This document shows positions 26,301 to 41,600 of a DNA stretch of 64,000 nucleotides, in pieces. The translations under genes were made by a program, and so were the position numbers. This stretch comes from Vanessa cardui (lineage: Eukaryota; Arthropoda; Insecta; Lepidoptera; Nymphalidae), in NCBI RefSeq assembly GCF_905220365.1, contig NC_061131.1, positions 6,547,318 to 6,611,317 on the forward strand. Direction: 5' to 3'. Below the pieces are notes generated by a model. The model was not told the DNA's origin, did no database searches, and worked only from the letters and a program-made list of their open reading frames with translations. The number at the start of each line of letters is the position of its first letter. Position 1 is the first letter of the stretch.

Positions 26301-29300
26301 CGTTTTCCGATTCCGTTTGTAAATTTAATCGAACAATTTATTTATACGTATTTTATTTATAATTGATTTGTAATTGGGATAAGAGATTTTATTCAAAATC
26401 AAAATAAACTTTAATCAATAAGGCTTTTTAAATCGTCATTTTACAATTAAGTGAAGCTGCCACCGGTTCGGAAAGTAGATTCTACCGAGAAGAAGCGGCA
26501 AGAAACACAGTAGTTACTCTTTTTCAACATTTAAAAAATACGAAGTCATGTTAGTTAAGTACAATTATTTAAATTATTGTATCCTGCTTGGAAGTCAACA
26601 GGTGTTAACTCCACTCTTTTTTATCATCTATAAAATCTTGTATCGAATAATATGCCTTTTTTGCCAATGTATTTTTTACAAACGATTTGAATTTACGAAA
26701 GGGCAAAGTTAAAAATATCTGCGGAATTTTATTATTGAAACGGATACCTTGCCTCAAGAAGGATATATTGACTTTTATTTATATTATTGTTGTTGTATAG
26801 CTACAGACCTAGGAAGCAGAAATATCTATTGGGTTTCTGATGAGAAGAGCTGGCAAAATAATAAGCTACCCAAGATTGGTTTTATTTTTGTCAAAATTTT
26901 GAATATAATATTACTTTAACAAAGTATCCAGGCCAACGATCTTGTCAGATCGCAATTATTTCACATGATAGAGTCAGTGTAATGGGTACAATTAAAAAGA
27001 TAATGTGTTTCTTTGAGTTTTCTTTTTTATGTTTTCTTTCTCTTTGTGCCATCTTGTTTTATAAAATAGTCTTTGATGCAAAGTTATGTAATATTCGAAA
27101 CCACATTAACATAATGTCAGATAAACTTGATTAATATGGAACTCGACGATATAATGACCAATTCTTTGTGTAAAAAAAGTAATAACAATAAGCCTCCCCA
27201 TAAAATCTCCACTTAGCAATTTGCACGAAACTCATTGGTGGGTACTTACTTTATCCGCTACTAATAACATACAACAAATTTATAAATGGAATTGCAAAAT
27301 ATTTGTAGATTAAATTAATAATTGGAAGCTATAAAGTAACATCGTATACATAATTTTTAAAGTATTAATCTTTTTGATCTTAAATTTTTGTACTAGGCAT
27401 TCGCAGGTTGTTCAGGTAATGAATGTTTAAAACTTTACCATATATGAAGAAGCTTCATCGGATTTGTGATGTGGTAAACTCACGCGCCCAATTGAGTTAG
27501 GTGTGACGTTAAGATCATAATCATCATCATCATCATCATGTGTCTCTCTCTTTCCCATGGTATGCCTCGATGCTCGATCTGTAACCCTCCTCCTCCAACT
27601 CTAGCCGACGTAGCGAAACGTAGCTACAAGTTGCCATAAACTACTCTCACAATACCAAATAAAATAAAGGTTGCCCAAGTTTAATAGACGAGCATTATTT
27701 TAAAAAGCTTATATTTTGTGACTGAGATGGAATATTTAATTAAATATGGGTGCAAACGGTTTGGACCATTTATCTCTCGATCCGAATTTTAGATCAAGAA
27801 CCTAAACTAGACGTTTGGAAACAGTATCCAGTATACTGATTGGTTTATATAAATTTTCCGATAAGGCTATTTATTTCAAAAGTAACCGACAACATTTTTA
27901 AAATAAAATATCCATTGCCAAAATATCCTAGCCATTACTTATAAGGAATAGGCCATAAACTTATACTTCGTTAAGAATATTGTTTTAACGAATTTAATGT
28001 TTTTGCATTTAATTACATAACTACGACGACATAACTTGTAAATGACTTTACTTTCTCATCCTTTATTTGCTAGGGCTTTGTTTTACGATTGATTACATTA
28101 ATTCACTGTCAAAATTTATTAGCTAGTCTTAGAGGTACTGGATTCTAATCCAGGGTCGGGTCAATAAAAGTTGTTTTTGTCGGGAATTACTAAGTTGGCA
28201 GGAATAGAATCCCATTGCTCGGAAAGCAAGTTAATCCGTTAGTCCTATACTTAATCACCGCTCATATCTATTACATACATGTATACATTATTGCTATCAT
28301 TTAGGTATAATAGTAAATATGTGAATAAGAACATCTATTTTATTTGGGGTCCGCGCAGCTTGTCTTCTTCTTCCATACTTCTATGTCTGATGTCATCTCA
28401 CAGGTAACGTTCTTTACAACCATATCGTTTTGCACACAACCCATTTATCGTTTCTTTGGTCGCCCCCTTTCCTCTATTACCATCCACGTCCACGCTCAAG
28501 AACTTATATGTATTTAAATAGGTACGCTATTTTCCAGAAAGCACAATATTTAAATAAAATGTATGTGACTCGCATTAGATTTAATCATCAGATGATTAAT
28601 CATCATTTGAAAAAAGCAATTTCACTATTAAAATTCGAACGCATTTTCGATATTTTATCTTTATTAGTTTTTTTATAAAGATCAATTTTCTTCTCTATTT
28701 CTATATAAAGTACGATACATTAATACTCGATTAAAGAGACAGAGCTTCATGGAGCGTGAAATATTCTGATGAGGTAATATTCTTGAGTAGAGTTGGTATG
28801 TACTTACATCGGTCGACTGCTGGCGCATGGTGAGCGCGCGGCCGGCCCATGTGGCCGATCATCGCCTCGCGGCCGTCGCTATCACGCGCCACATTGCACC
28901 TGATTAGGAAATCATAAGCGTTATATAGGTAACTATATTCTATTATAAAATATAAGATTAATATCTATCCATATAATAAAATTGGAGTGTCTGATATTAA
29001 AACAGCCCTTTTTCTCTCAATGCGTATGTTACACGGTACATATACCAAAATAATATTTTTTACAATTTTTGTTTGTCTGTCTGTTTGTTCCGGCTAATAT
29101 CTGGGAGGGCTGGACCGATTTTGACCGAGCTTTCACTGGCAGATAATTGATATAATAAGGAGTAACTTAAGTTACAATAATATATTTTTTTATTAAATTC
29201 AAACGCGTACATGGTCGCGCACAGCTAGTGGTATATACATATATCCATGTATATAAGTATATATAAATGCCGAAAGAATCAAAAACTTCTTAAAGAAAAG

Positions 29301-32300
29301 AAGTATTTAATCAGCCGAGATTTACAGACTTTTATTACTTACATACTACTGACAAAACCTTGTTTGCTCCTTTAGCAATTTACAATTTAAACAACTACAT
29401 TGAAAACCATTACATACATTTGCATGTAAATTAAATACATATGAAAATAATTGATATATGTTTAAACATGGAAGTGGTTCCATAACATATTTCACAAAAC
29501 GGCCTTTTAACGTAAAATTAATTAATTCGGATGTTATCATGAAACTTCATTAATAGAATTAAATGTTTTCACATCATGAGCGACGTTTCAGCTCATAATA
29601 TAATTTTAATATAAATTTTAAACTACTTCATGACTAAGTGTTTGTCGGCTCATAAATAAGTTTAAATTAAAAATAAAAACCGTAAAGTTTGATATGCGCG
29701 TTATTGTATACCCTAAAATAATAAAGGATGAACTTTGACAAACCTTGACAAATTATGACAATATATTGATTCATCAATTATATTATTATTAATACGAGGA
29801 AAATTTATAGGATTTGCATATTTCGAGCTTTGTTCCTTGATATTTTTTATCGATTACACTAAAAACTGTCAAATCTACCGAGAAACAAATAAAATCGATT
29901 TAGAAGCAGAGGAGAAAAGGCATCAAAATGTTTGGTCTATGCCATTTACATATTGATTGAATATAACATAGTCTCTGTTTGTCTTTGGTATAGTCTGACA
30001 AATTAATGGGCGATTTGTTCTGCCCAATCCATCAGCAATGCGCTAACTATGATAATATCGAAATTAGCATACCCTTTGTGCCTATGATAACAATTCAAAC
30101 CACAATACAAAGAATTGCTTTTGGACGATAGATTAACATATACCGTTGTTACTTCAAAACAAATTGTATTCATTTTATGAACTGAACTGACCTCAAAAAA
30201 GGAGGAGATTTAATATTCATAACGATTATTTTTTTTATTTTAGTCAAGCGACTAGAGCGAAATCCGAGGTGGTACCATATTTTTTTCTGACATGGATATA
30301 ATAAAAACCATATGAAACTCTACTAGAGTAGGCTTTTTATTCTCAGTCATATCTTTACATAGGCTGCTCATATCTTTGGTGTTTCTTTTCCAGAATATCT
30401 TTTGTAGTCACTCTTATTAAAAATTCTTTCTTTCTTTCTTCTTCTTCTTCTTTCTTTCTTATTATCCTCTACACCAGTTTCCACATCGCATTCTTTGTTC
30501 ATCGTGTATTAGTTTCTAACCAATGTAATAAAAATTAATTAAGTTGGTTTTTACTTGTTAGAAACTTAGTGTTCAATCTGAGATTGTGAAGGACTGTTAT
30601 TCTATTTAAGATTACCTGTTTAGATTAGTTGACCTTTTTATAGACTATTATCGAAACATTGTAATTTAAGATAAACGTAACAATAACAAATAAACCGATA
30701 TGGTTTAGTGCGTGGTTGGTGTGATCAAAAACCAAATCCCGACTGTCAAATTAATAGAAATATTTTTTAATTTACAAATGCGTATGTGTGTCCATAATGG
30801 TCATGTCAAAAGTTCCAAACTCTTTAATTAAAAAGTCAGGATGCCTTTATCCAGCATCGGTATATTAACAATATTGTAATTCCTATTCGACTTAATCATT
30901 TTTTTTAAATATTTATTTGCTAACACTAGTAAATATGTATGTAAGTATCAAGAAATCAAATTGGTAGGATTTTAGTTAAGATCAAATATTAAAAAAAGAA
31001 ACTTTATTTAAACGACTCAAAACATATTAAAGGGTCTCTTTAAAGCTTACTAGGAATATCGTATAATTATTTCCTTTAATATAATAGGATTATATAAAAC
31101 AATGTATTGGTTATAATGTAAGTATGTATAGTACAAAACAACTTAGATGTCGCATTGGCAAATTTAATAAAACCGAATACTGCAGATTTATACAACCAAT
31201 AGAATTAGCTTCCTATCGCGCCATTCGACGCTATTCGTCGCTGTGGACTCTCGCGTCAGTTCAACCCGAGAAAGCATGTGCATGTAAATCGACTTGTCAA
31301 ATTGACGAATATCATATGATATTAGGATATTATACAGGTCTTGTCGTTTGTGTAAAGATCATATTCACATAAGAAATAAATATTGATAATTCGGATATGA
31401 TCGGTTTTACGAATTTTGTCGATGCTACATCTTAGTTGTGTCGTACTAAAATGTAATCTGACAATAACTGTATATAAGGTTTTATGTAATTATTTAATAT
31501 AACTCACTTGTAACAGCTATTTTGCTTTTGCCTCTAGGTACATACTTATGCCTGTAAATACACATCCAATAGGAATAGCTTAAGCAGTAGCAAACTAACA
31601 ACTCTGCACAAAGCCTAGCCTAAAATAATGTTTATTTTCAAATCATAATTTAATTGAGATCCGTGGTATCCATATAATTCGAACAATGAAAACACGCCAG
31701 GCACGTAACCAAATATGGTTTCAATCACATAGCCGATAATATTGTCTGTCGCTATGTTGATTGATTATATCGTCAATCTACCAGAACGAAATAACTATCA
31801 TATAATGTTTGAAAATGATTAATTATTTTTTACACCGTGATATATTATTCCACTTAAGCTATTATTACACATGATCAAATACAATTACCAATGATATTTT
31901 CGGGGTAATGAATATAACGCACATAAAGAAAAATTAAAGGGTAAGTATACTTCTTCTTTAAGTCTTTGTTCATTCCTGAAGGTTGGCCATTAGCGGTTTG
32001 ATAGGCTGCCTATCTATTGTAACAATATTCCTCGAATATTAGTCCAGTCATGGCGGCGGGAAATATGGATGAGAAATGCAAATGAACCAAAAAAGCCAAA
32101 ATTTTGGATATCACGTTGACTAGAAAAGCTTAACTTTAAATTGTCGTCTAAAATAGCCTTGTGCAATTTCCGCTATCTTTAAAAAGGGGTCAAATTTAAA
32201 ATTTTCATTATAAATTGGTGCTCCGTTCAGATATGCAATTTTTTGTGAAATACTTTTTTTACTATATACAATTATGGTCCGTCGCATTTTCCACGAATCG

Positions 32301-35300
32301 TAAACTTTTAATCGTAAAATTGGAGCTAAATTTTTAACTTTCTTTGCGCTTTTTCCGTCGATATCTCAATAACGGTGAACGACACGTGGAAAAAGGAAAG
32401 GAAAAACCAAGTACTCAGATTTTTCCTTTTTTATTTTAAAATAACCTGAAAGTATAAAATAAACAAAACTATATTTGATATTTCCGAAATTATAATTATT
32501 ATCGCAAATAATAATTACGGTTGTTAAGGCTCAAGATAAACATTGGCTACAATAGAATATAAATTTGAGGTCATCATGAGACACAAAAAGATTAACCATT
32601 GTGATGGCGACTGCCGAATCATCCCTATAGAATCTACATTCTAATAGATCGTAGCTTAATCGATTTAAAAGTGCCTATTCGAATAGAGTTTATTTTATTC
32701 TAACCTCAATTGATTTCTGTTATAATTTGGACAGGAAATTGGATCGAATGGCCTTAATATGTGTATTCGAATCCAATAATCATAGACAATCTCTTACGAC
32801 TTTTCCTGTAGTTAACACCGCTAAAGTGACTTAGCTGTGATGCCTCATTGATTTCAATTTTCCTCTCCGTTATTACAAAGGTTTCTTTGTATACAAGTGT
32901 ATTGTTTATTTATTAAACGTTTGATGGTAGATGTGCGAAAGAGCTACCCAATAATACGTGGTCACCGCCATCTGCAATTGCCGTATACCATCATTACACT
33001 ACTAACCCGGAACCCTGAATATATCACTTTTACCAATGTATCCATGAAGATAAATATAACATATGTGTTTATGTATAATGTATTGCAGCATAGACGGCGA
33101 GGTAAACGACACTTCGGTCATCTTAGAAGTAAATATTCTCAAGATTACATCAACCTGTAAATTTCCAACTGCTGGGCTAAAGCCTATTCTCCCTTTGTGT
33201 AGAAGGTTTAGAGAATGTTCCACTCGCTGCTTGAATTCGAGTTGGTAGATTCATATGTGGCATGTTTCAGGTTTCCTTGCAATGTTTTCCTTCCCCGCCA
33301 AGCTCGAGATGAATTATAAACACAAATTTAAGCACACGAATTTCAGTGGTGCTTGCCTGGGTTTGACCCACACCAGGGGGGGTCCTAGTACCCTGGGAAT
33401 CCCCCCTAGCTGTTGGAGGCCCGTATCGACGGGCCGACCGTCAGGGCGTCACGGTAGCATGCGTAAGCGATCCCGTGGCGTCCGCCGAAAGACGGAGAGG
33501 GTACCGCTGGTTTTTTAGTGGGTAAACCCGGTGTGCTTGAGCCGTTCAGGGCTCCGGGGAGTCCCACACCCCCCCCCCCACTTTCCATCACGTGGGGGAA
33601 GCGCGTAATGCGTTTTTCCAGCGAGAAAAAAAAAAAGGGTTTGAACCCACAATTATCGATTAAGATGTACTCTTTCTGTCCATCCATCAGCCCATATCAG
33701 CTCAAGATTATATGTTATATAAATATTCTTTATAAGCTTTATACACAGAAAGTTTATAGATTATGTTCTAGTTATATCAGTATAATACTATTATAATAAT
33801 ATTACGCACGGTGCTGCTCGCTAGTACTATTACTAGTACTTGGCTTTGACACGCTACCGCGTGTCTAGATAATGCTCGTAGATATAATGTTCAATTAATT
33901 AATATTCACAGCCTCCAATATATACGAGTATTCGTAAATAACATTCATCTCATAACATTAATATTTATATTCAAGAGTATTTTATGTTAATTACTTTTTA
34001 TACTATTTTAATTACATGTTTAATTATTATGATCGAAATTTGCTTTAAAATTAATTTTATTCAAATATAATATATATTATTAAAATATAATAGATATATA
34101 ATTGATAGTTTATTATTGTAATAAATTACTATTATTTAATAATTTTAAGATTATTTTAGTGTTGAATAACATGTATCTACTTTGGTTCAACAACGTACGA
34201 ATGTCGAATAAATGATTAATAAGAATTCCTACCGCTGGCTGAGTTGGGAATGGGGTTCGTTGTTAACGAGCGTTTTATGTTTTCAACTGACGCTATTGCC
34301 TAATTTTCTTTGATAGTCCATTAAATTAATAAGATTTTGATTTTATACTGCGGTTTATTGTTGTATTATTGTTTAATTCGTATGTTATACCTTCTACATA
34401 TTCATGGCTTTTCATTTTTAATTATAGAATTTAATACCCATAATATTTTACATACTATTCAAATTGATATAAGAAATCATTTGCCAAGGAATATTTTTTT
34501 GGCACGTGCCAGTATTTTATATTTATTTACAAGCTTATTATACTTTAAATTTGTATATATTAAGTTATAGTTGAAATAAGTACATGAAATAAATAACAGA
34601 CTACAAGATGTTGTACTACGCTACGTGCCTAAACGATTTCGGAGTGCTTGAGTTACGTACATGCATTTTACATTTTTGTAGTGTCATCATACAAAAAGAT
34701 TAAACATTTGAGTTTTCAGATTCATATTTCACATACATTTTTATATTGTCGTTAAAAATATTTTTAATTAATATAAAAATAATGCCAATATTGTATAAAA
34801 AATTAAATTAAAAATTTCAGAAACCCCCGCCACAAAAAACATAAGCTACCTTTAAAAAGTAAAAAATAATAAAAGAAAATTAATCCTAAAGTACCTATAT
34901 GCATAAGTATGTATTAATATTAAAAAAAAAACTTCGCGTTGGGGGACCGCACCTAATTAATTAGTGTCACATGCTTACCTATCTCATCTTTTATATAACA
35001 CTTAATATTATTTTTATAATAGCGCTCGGTCCCCCAACGCGAATTTTTTTTTTTAATATTAATACATACTTATGCATATAGGTACTTTAGGATTAATTTT
35101 CTTTTATTATTTTTTACTTTTTAAAGGTAGCTTATGTTTTTTGTGGCGGGGGTTTCTGAAATTTTTAATTTAATTTTTTATTTTATACTGTTTAAAGGTA
35201 AGCATCCCTATAATATCTCTGGTTAAGTTGTAAATACGTTGGTTCTTGTTGATTTAAAACATATAAGTTTAGATTACATTTTAAGGTCAATCTTGTTCTT

Positions 35301-35614
35301 TTTTATTTTAGTTACTAATTATTTTTTTTTGTTTCTTAATTATTTTTAATTATCTAATAATTTTATTTAATTATTAATTAATGTTTTTTGTGATGTACAA
35401 GTCATAACATTTCATTTGATACCCCAATTGAGCATATTTGCAGACATTCGGTTTTTCTTCCCCACTTTAACCCCCCATAACTTTTAAACGGCTAAACCGA
35501 TTTTCATCAAACATGTCTAAGAACACTCGCCCGTAAAACACCTATAATACAAAAAAACTAAATTGAAATCGGTTCATTCGTTCGGGAGCTATGATACCAC
35601 AGACAGACAGACAC

Positions 35615-35645
<31 letters not shown>

Positions 35646-38600
35646 CGTCAAACTTATAACACCCCTCTTATGCTTATAGTTTCGCTATAAGTCTAAATGG
35701 ATGGATATGGATATGGATATCAAATGATATCAATATATCCATAAAGCGCCATTTTGTAGAGGCAGCCATCTTGGATTTTAAATTTTTCATACCTAATAGT
35801 ATTTCACTAGTCAAGCCCTTTCATTTGATACCCATATTGATCAAGTTGTAATAAAAAAATGTAAAGCACCATTTTGTAGAAGCAGCCATCTTGTATTTTA
35901 AATTTGTCATATATAATAGTATTCTACTAGTCAAGCCCTTTCATTTGATACCCATATTGATGGAGTTTAAAAAAAATATCTAATCTGTCATTTTGTGGCG
36001 GCGGCCATCTTGGAACAATTTTCATCAAACTTACGTAAAAACACTCTCGACATTTTCTACTGTCAAACAAAAAAAAACTAAATCAAAATCGGTCCATCCG
36101 TTCGGAGGCTAGAGTGGTACAGACAGACACACACACACACACACACACAGACACGTCAAACTTATAACACCCCGTCGTTTTTGCGTCGGGGGTTAAAAAT
36201 AAGACTTACAATAGTTAAATCAGAATATAAAGTTACTATTGAAACAGTATATACAGACTATTTGTTCTTTAATAAATTTGATAAGTAATTACTCTTTTTG
36301 TGTTCACAAATACAAAGGACAAAACCGAACCTTGTACTCGTTAATACCGAACAACGCAACAAGAGTTGCGAATGAATCATTATTTAATTGCTCGACTTCA
36401 TGAAAATTATCTACCTGTAGGTGAGATTATGAAAATTCATACACATTTTTAATGCCATCTCATTAATATCATTTTCAAGCAACAAGGCAACGACTTGCTG
36501 TGGTTAAAATGTACCATGTTTTCGCCGCATTGCAGTTGCTTTATGATTTTGCGGTTTTATACAATATGCAAACATGAAGCCTACTCACTGACCAATTCTC
36601 ACGGGAGATTCATTTGCATAGAAATCAGTATAAACTGCTAACCGCGCTGTAAAAGGTCTTCAATTTGCAATATGACTACCCTAAATAATTTCAATAACCA
36701 CCGTAAAAATTAACAATACATTGTAACAAATTGAGGTATTATAAGGATACTAATAAATAAAATATTGATCAAAACACTGCTGCACATTATATCCACTCCT
36801 ACACATTTTACGTAACAACATAACTTCGATGTTAAAAAATATAATTAAAACTTTCAATTGTTAATTTTTTTAATTTTTTTTTAAACCAATCGTTTTGTTC
36901 AGTGCTTTATGCAAATTGAATCATCAGGAAAATAATCAAAGGCTTTTATTTTAACATGGATAATTTAATATGGTAATGCTATGCTCCTGACTGATTTCGG
37001 TCTACGCGGCGTCTCTCATGGGAGACACCTACGCAGGACATAATATATTGTGTGTGTGCGTCACACAATCTTGGGGTTCGTGACCTCATATCTACCCATT
37101 AGACTAGGAAGTATAGTAGTAAAAAACAATTCTTCCTATATTTTATAAAACAGACATTATTCTTTTTTTAAATTTTCGTTGCAATAATTGTTGGTCAAGT
37201 AACTTTAGACGTGCCTAAACTGCTGGCAACCCTAGATACTTTAGTCTAGATTACAGCCTAAAGCTTATACTTTTTTGTATAACTTAAAATTTAATTCTGA
37301 CACATACTAAAAAATTTAATGTTATGTTAGACTGATAACTTTTTTTTTTTCTTATGCATATGCGAAATATATGAAAAGCCCAAACAATAATCGGAAATAT
37401 TAAATCAGCCAAAAATTAACTTCTTAAGCACGAGAGCATTGGAATAATCCAAATATTTGCAATTTCTGAACCGAAACTCTAGAGACACTAATAATTAAAT
37501 TTTCCTTTTATTGCGCTAAGCTCGTAGAATGAATTCGGTAATAGAATTCGAGCTTAAAGTAAGGACAGAACTCCTAAAGATATACGAACGAATACATTCT
37601 TATATTAAACTCGTTATCTGAATGTGTGAAGTATGTTCTGAAAAAACGACCCTAATGACTTCAACGACGAAATTTACGGTCTTTCGAACCTAGAAATCGA
37701 TCTTTCACTTCAGTGTATTTCCTTATTAGAAGTAGTACATATATTATGAAAGTAAATATTTGATGTATAGTTCAAACACTTTTCATAAAGATCTTCGTTT
37801 TTTATTAGATTATTTTTTTTAGATTGTAAGTTTAAGAAACACTTAATAATGCCCAATAATATTTAGCAAAAAAACAAGTTTGAATATAAAACTATTTCGA
37901 TTTTTGAATGACATAATGATAGCATCGATAAAATGATATATGGTTAACAAAGCAATAACTTTAATCCAAGAAGCCTTTCATTCATAATAAAAGTATTATA
38001 AGTCTTTTGAAACGAACCTTGAATATAAATTATTATCATAAATGTAAATAAGTTACCCTCGTCCAAGAGATTGAAAGATTTCTTTTATATTACCTTTGAG
38101 AATTTAAAACATTTCATCATTGAAATAAAATATATAATTCAAATGCTTTAAGCATACTTAAGGTGTAACAGAAAATTTGTAAAATTTGATAAAAAAAAAT
38201 ACTTTTTTCAATAGCAAACATTACTTTGCAATGTGTATTCCTGTAGTTAAAAATAATTATCATGAATATCCAACTGTGCATTAATGCTTAATTAAAAACC
38301 GATATTGAACAGGATACAATTAACACGAAAAGCAAATATTTCATAAGCGAACTGTTAAGGAATGTAAATTAAGGTTTATAAATACTAATAACAGAAATAT
38401 AGAACGTTCCTCGTATATTCCAAGTGTTATCAATAACTTAAAGGCTCGTAACATTTAGTATGTACAATACCATAAATATTTTTATAACTTGTTCTTTTCT
38501 TAGTACCAATAAAGAAATAATAGTGTACTTATTACGAGAAAAAGTGTTATAAAATACTCTCGTAAATATTTTTTAGAGATTCTAAGAAGGTCTATTTTTT

Positions 38601-41600
38601 TAGTTTGTATGTAGTTGTCAAATAATCATACACACACGCACACATAAATCGTAGCTTTGCTTAAAAATTACAACCCGCATAAAGCTAAAAGTTCATGAGC
38701 GACGCGTGATTCTCTGTATGGTACAAACTGATTGTTACTGTGATTATTAAAATGTATATGTTACCACACTGTTTTCATTTTGTTTGTCGGTATTGTAGAG
38801 CGGAGAGCATTTAAATGTAACTGTTACCATAAACAAAACAATAGCAAGTAAACTATTACACGCGAACAGAGTGCTTAACAAATAATAATAATGATGCTAT
38901 ATAATATTGTTATACATTATATAATTATTACATACATTAATCGTTTAAAAAATTAGTTGGGTATTAAGAACGAGTAACTATAACAAGAAACTATTTTATA
39001 TGCTACTTTAAAACTCCTGACTGGCTGGCTCACTGACAAACTGGCTATATCCTAACGCACTGTGTTAAGGATTACAAATCCGCTCTATAACGGATAAAAT
39101 ATGCTTTTTTATTCTGTACAGGCGCGCGTAGATCTTTTATATCTTGTAAGGGCATTGCCTTTAATCAATCTGATACTTTTGGATCAATCGATTGGATGAT
39201 AGATCAGAGAGATCAGATGATTTCTAAACTTCTAAACAATTAAATAAAGTAAATAAATTATACGTAAGCGTGTCGAGTTCAATGGAGCTATTTAGATTCA
39301 TAGTTTACTCGTATCTTTAAAACGATATACGATATAAATTTTATGAATAATATATTCTTCGGTTAAGGTTTAAGTTTTCCAGCCACTATACCGTCTTGGC
39401 TCGACTTTAAAGTAGTTTAGCTTACAGGAAATTAGTTTCTTAATAGTTATTTTAAAACAACTAGGAATCAAAACTAGGAATAAATCATTTGGATTTTCAT
39501 ACAAAATTATGAGAAATTTGATTATATGATTACCTTAAATTTTACGTTACTGAAAATTGTTAGCTGAAACAACTTGAAGTGAAACTAAAATCCTCTATTA
39601 ATATTTAATTGATATTGATTTTTAAAAGCCTGCAGTAAGCCGCAACGCGCCTTTATGACTTGTGTTAAATAATCGAAAAAAATACAATTATATGAAATTA
39701 AATTTCATATCCTGTATATTGGCTCATTCGCCTGAAAACCGGAAAACAACAAAAATAACTACTGCTCTTTTGCGGTAGAATATGTGACAAATGTGGGATA
39801 CCTTCCCTATTTGTTTACCCTTAACAAGTCAATTTTGCTATAAACCTGTATCACATTATTATGTTTATATATTAAACTAACGCGATTCAACTTTATACAA
39901 TAATTACACATATACATTTTACATAACCCATACAAAAACATTAAAAAAAATGATGTTTTTACTAGATAATATTAAAAATAAGTTTGTTTTTGTTATATCC
40001 AAATCAAAGTTTTATCATTCTTAGTATCATAACTTATTCAAGCTACCTTACACAAAAGGCGTAGGGATAGAAAGGTCGTAACAACGAATTACTTTTGGAC
40101 TTGACGCCATAAAAAGTCCTCGTAAATTCATGTACAATGCGCAAATATCTCCCAACAAGGATGATAAACAAATTTACCAGTCTGATGGTATTTACAATAA
40201 CATGTTATTGAAAGTCGAGATGGTCCAGTAGTTAGAACGCGTGCATCTTAACCGATGATTGCGGGTTCAAACCCAGGGAAGCACCGCTGATTCATGTGCT
40301 TAATTTGTCTTTATAATTCATCTCGTGCTCAGCGGTGAAGGAAAACATCTTGAGGAAACCTGCATGTGACAAATTTCATAGAAATTTTGCCACATGTGTA
40401 TTCCACCAACCCGCATTGGAACAGCGTGGTGGAATATGTTCCAAACCTTCTCCTCAAAGGGAGAGGAGGCCTTTAGCCCAGCAGTAAGAATTTACAGGCT
40501 GTTGTTGTTGTTGTTATTGAGAATATTTTAAGAATTTCATCGAGATTATTTACCTATATTTCAATATTTTAGATTACGTTAATTAACTTACATCAATAGT
40601 AGTCAAATAAATATTTAAGAGTAAGTTATCACGAAGTAAAATATAGTCTCAGAATTGCTTTTTTTTACGAGGGACTTTTTTTTCCAATAAGAGCTACATT
40701 CAATTTTCATATCATGTTTATGATATTTCGCTGGATTTCGCTTACATTCAATATTGGATAATTGAATATTTTTGGTTAAGTTATGAAAGTAACATGCCTG
40801 CAGGAAAATAACGTTTACTTTTTTATTTTCAAATCGGACTTTTATAAAAAAATAACTTCTTTTATTTTTGCGTTCATAAAATGGACAATGAATGTATGCC
40901 GCACTTTTTGTAGCTGTAACTTATTAATTTTAATTATACATATATGATCATTATATCATGTCAAGATTTTCCAAATAGTCAGTCAACTTAATTATGTTTC
41001 AAAAAATCCCCTATTAATGTATGCTCAATTCAAATATAACTAGCAATCTTAGACATTATTTAGAGTATTATTTTGTGGCTTGATAAAGAGCGGAGGATTC
41101 ACAGGTCCTGGGATCCCCAGATCAGGTCGATAAATAGGCAATAACCTAAATTTTGGAACTTTGTAAGTAGTAAGAGGCACGGGTGTACCGTGTCTCTTAA
41201 AGCACCTTAAGAACTTAATCCTGAACCTGAGCTCTTTCTGATTGTGTCTGATTTGGCGTCCTTTCAGAAATTGACAGTGAGGAATTAATGATTGCACCTG
41301 TGTTTGCATATACACCTGTTCCATTTCCTGCTTAATTGGATGGTTCCCTTAAAATTGGTAGCCTAAATTGCTTAGAATTACATTAATATTAGTATAATAA
41401 ACTTAAACTCGTTAAGTAATAGTTCTTTTAATAAAAATTTAAAAGTTCGTCGAAATTCTTATTTCATACATAAACCATGCGAGCCGTAAAAGTTCACACC
41501 AAAATAACCAATATCATCCGGGGCCAACTACGTTCTATCGACCTCAATTTTATTCAGTTCGTGTTAGCGTTCAGGATTATTGACGGCTCTAATATAGCGA

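Larger units (their letters stand above)
19248..28807 (-). other. Large intron of the membrane-protein gene
   Basis: About 9.6 kb, rich in mobile-element relics: SINE A at 20950-21259, a dispersed repeat at about 21598-21890, a plus-strand LINE reverse-transcriptase relic at 23135-23590, a minus-strand LINE 3' relic at 26396-26870, and a possible tRNA-derived fragment at 28118-28260. Minus-strand GTAAGT/GTAAGG-type donors near 24215 and 23041 have no matching coding exon and are not called. Confidence 0.45.

Noticed and set aside
33255..33796. Overlapping open frames of 87-93 codons on both strands
   Set aside because: Caused by the GC-rich, stop-poor retroposon insert; they run through SINE and insert boundaries.
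41049..41324. 91-codon minus-strand frame
   Set aside because: Coincides with a degraded RTE 3'-region relic.
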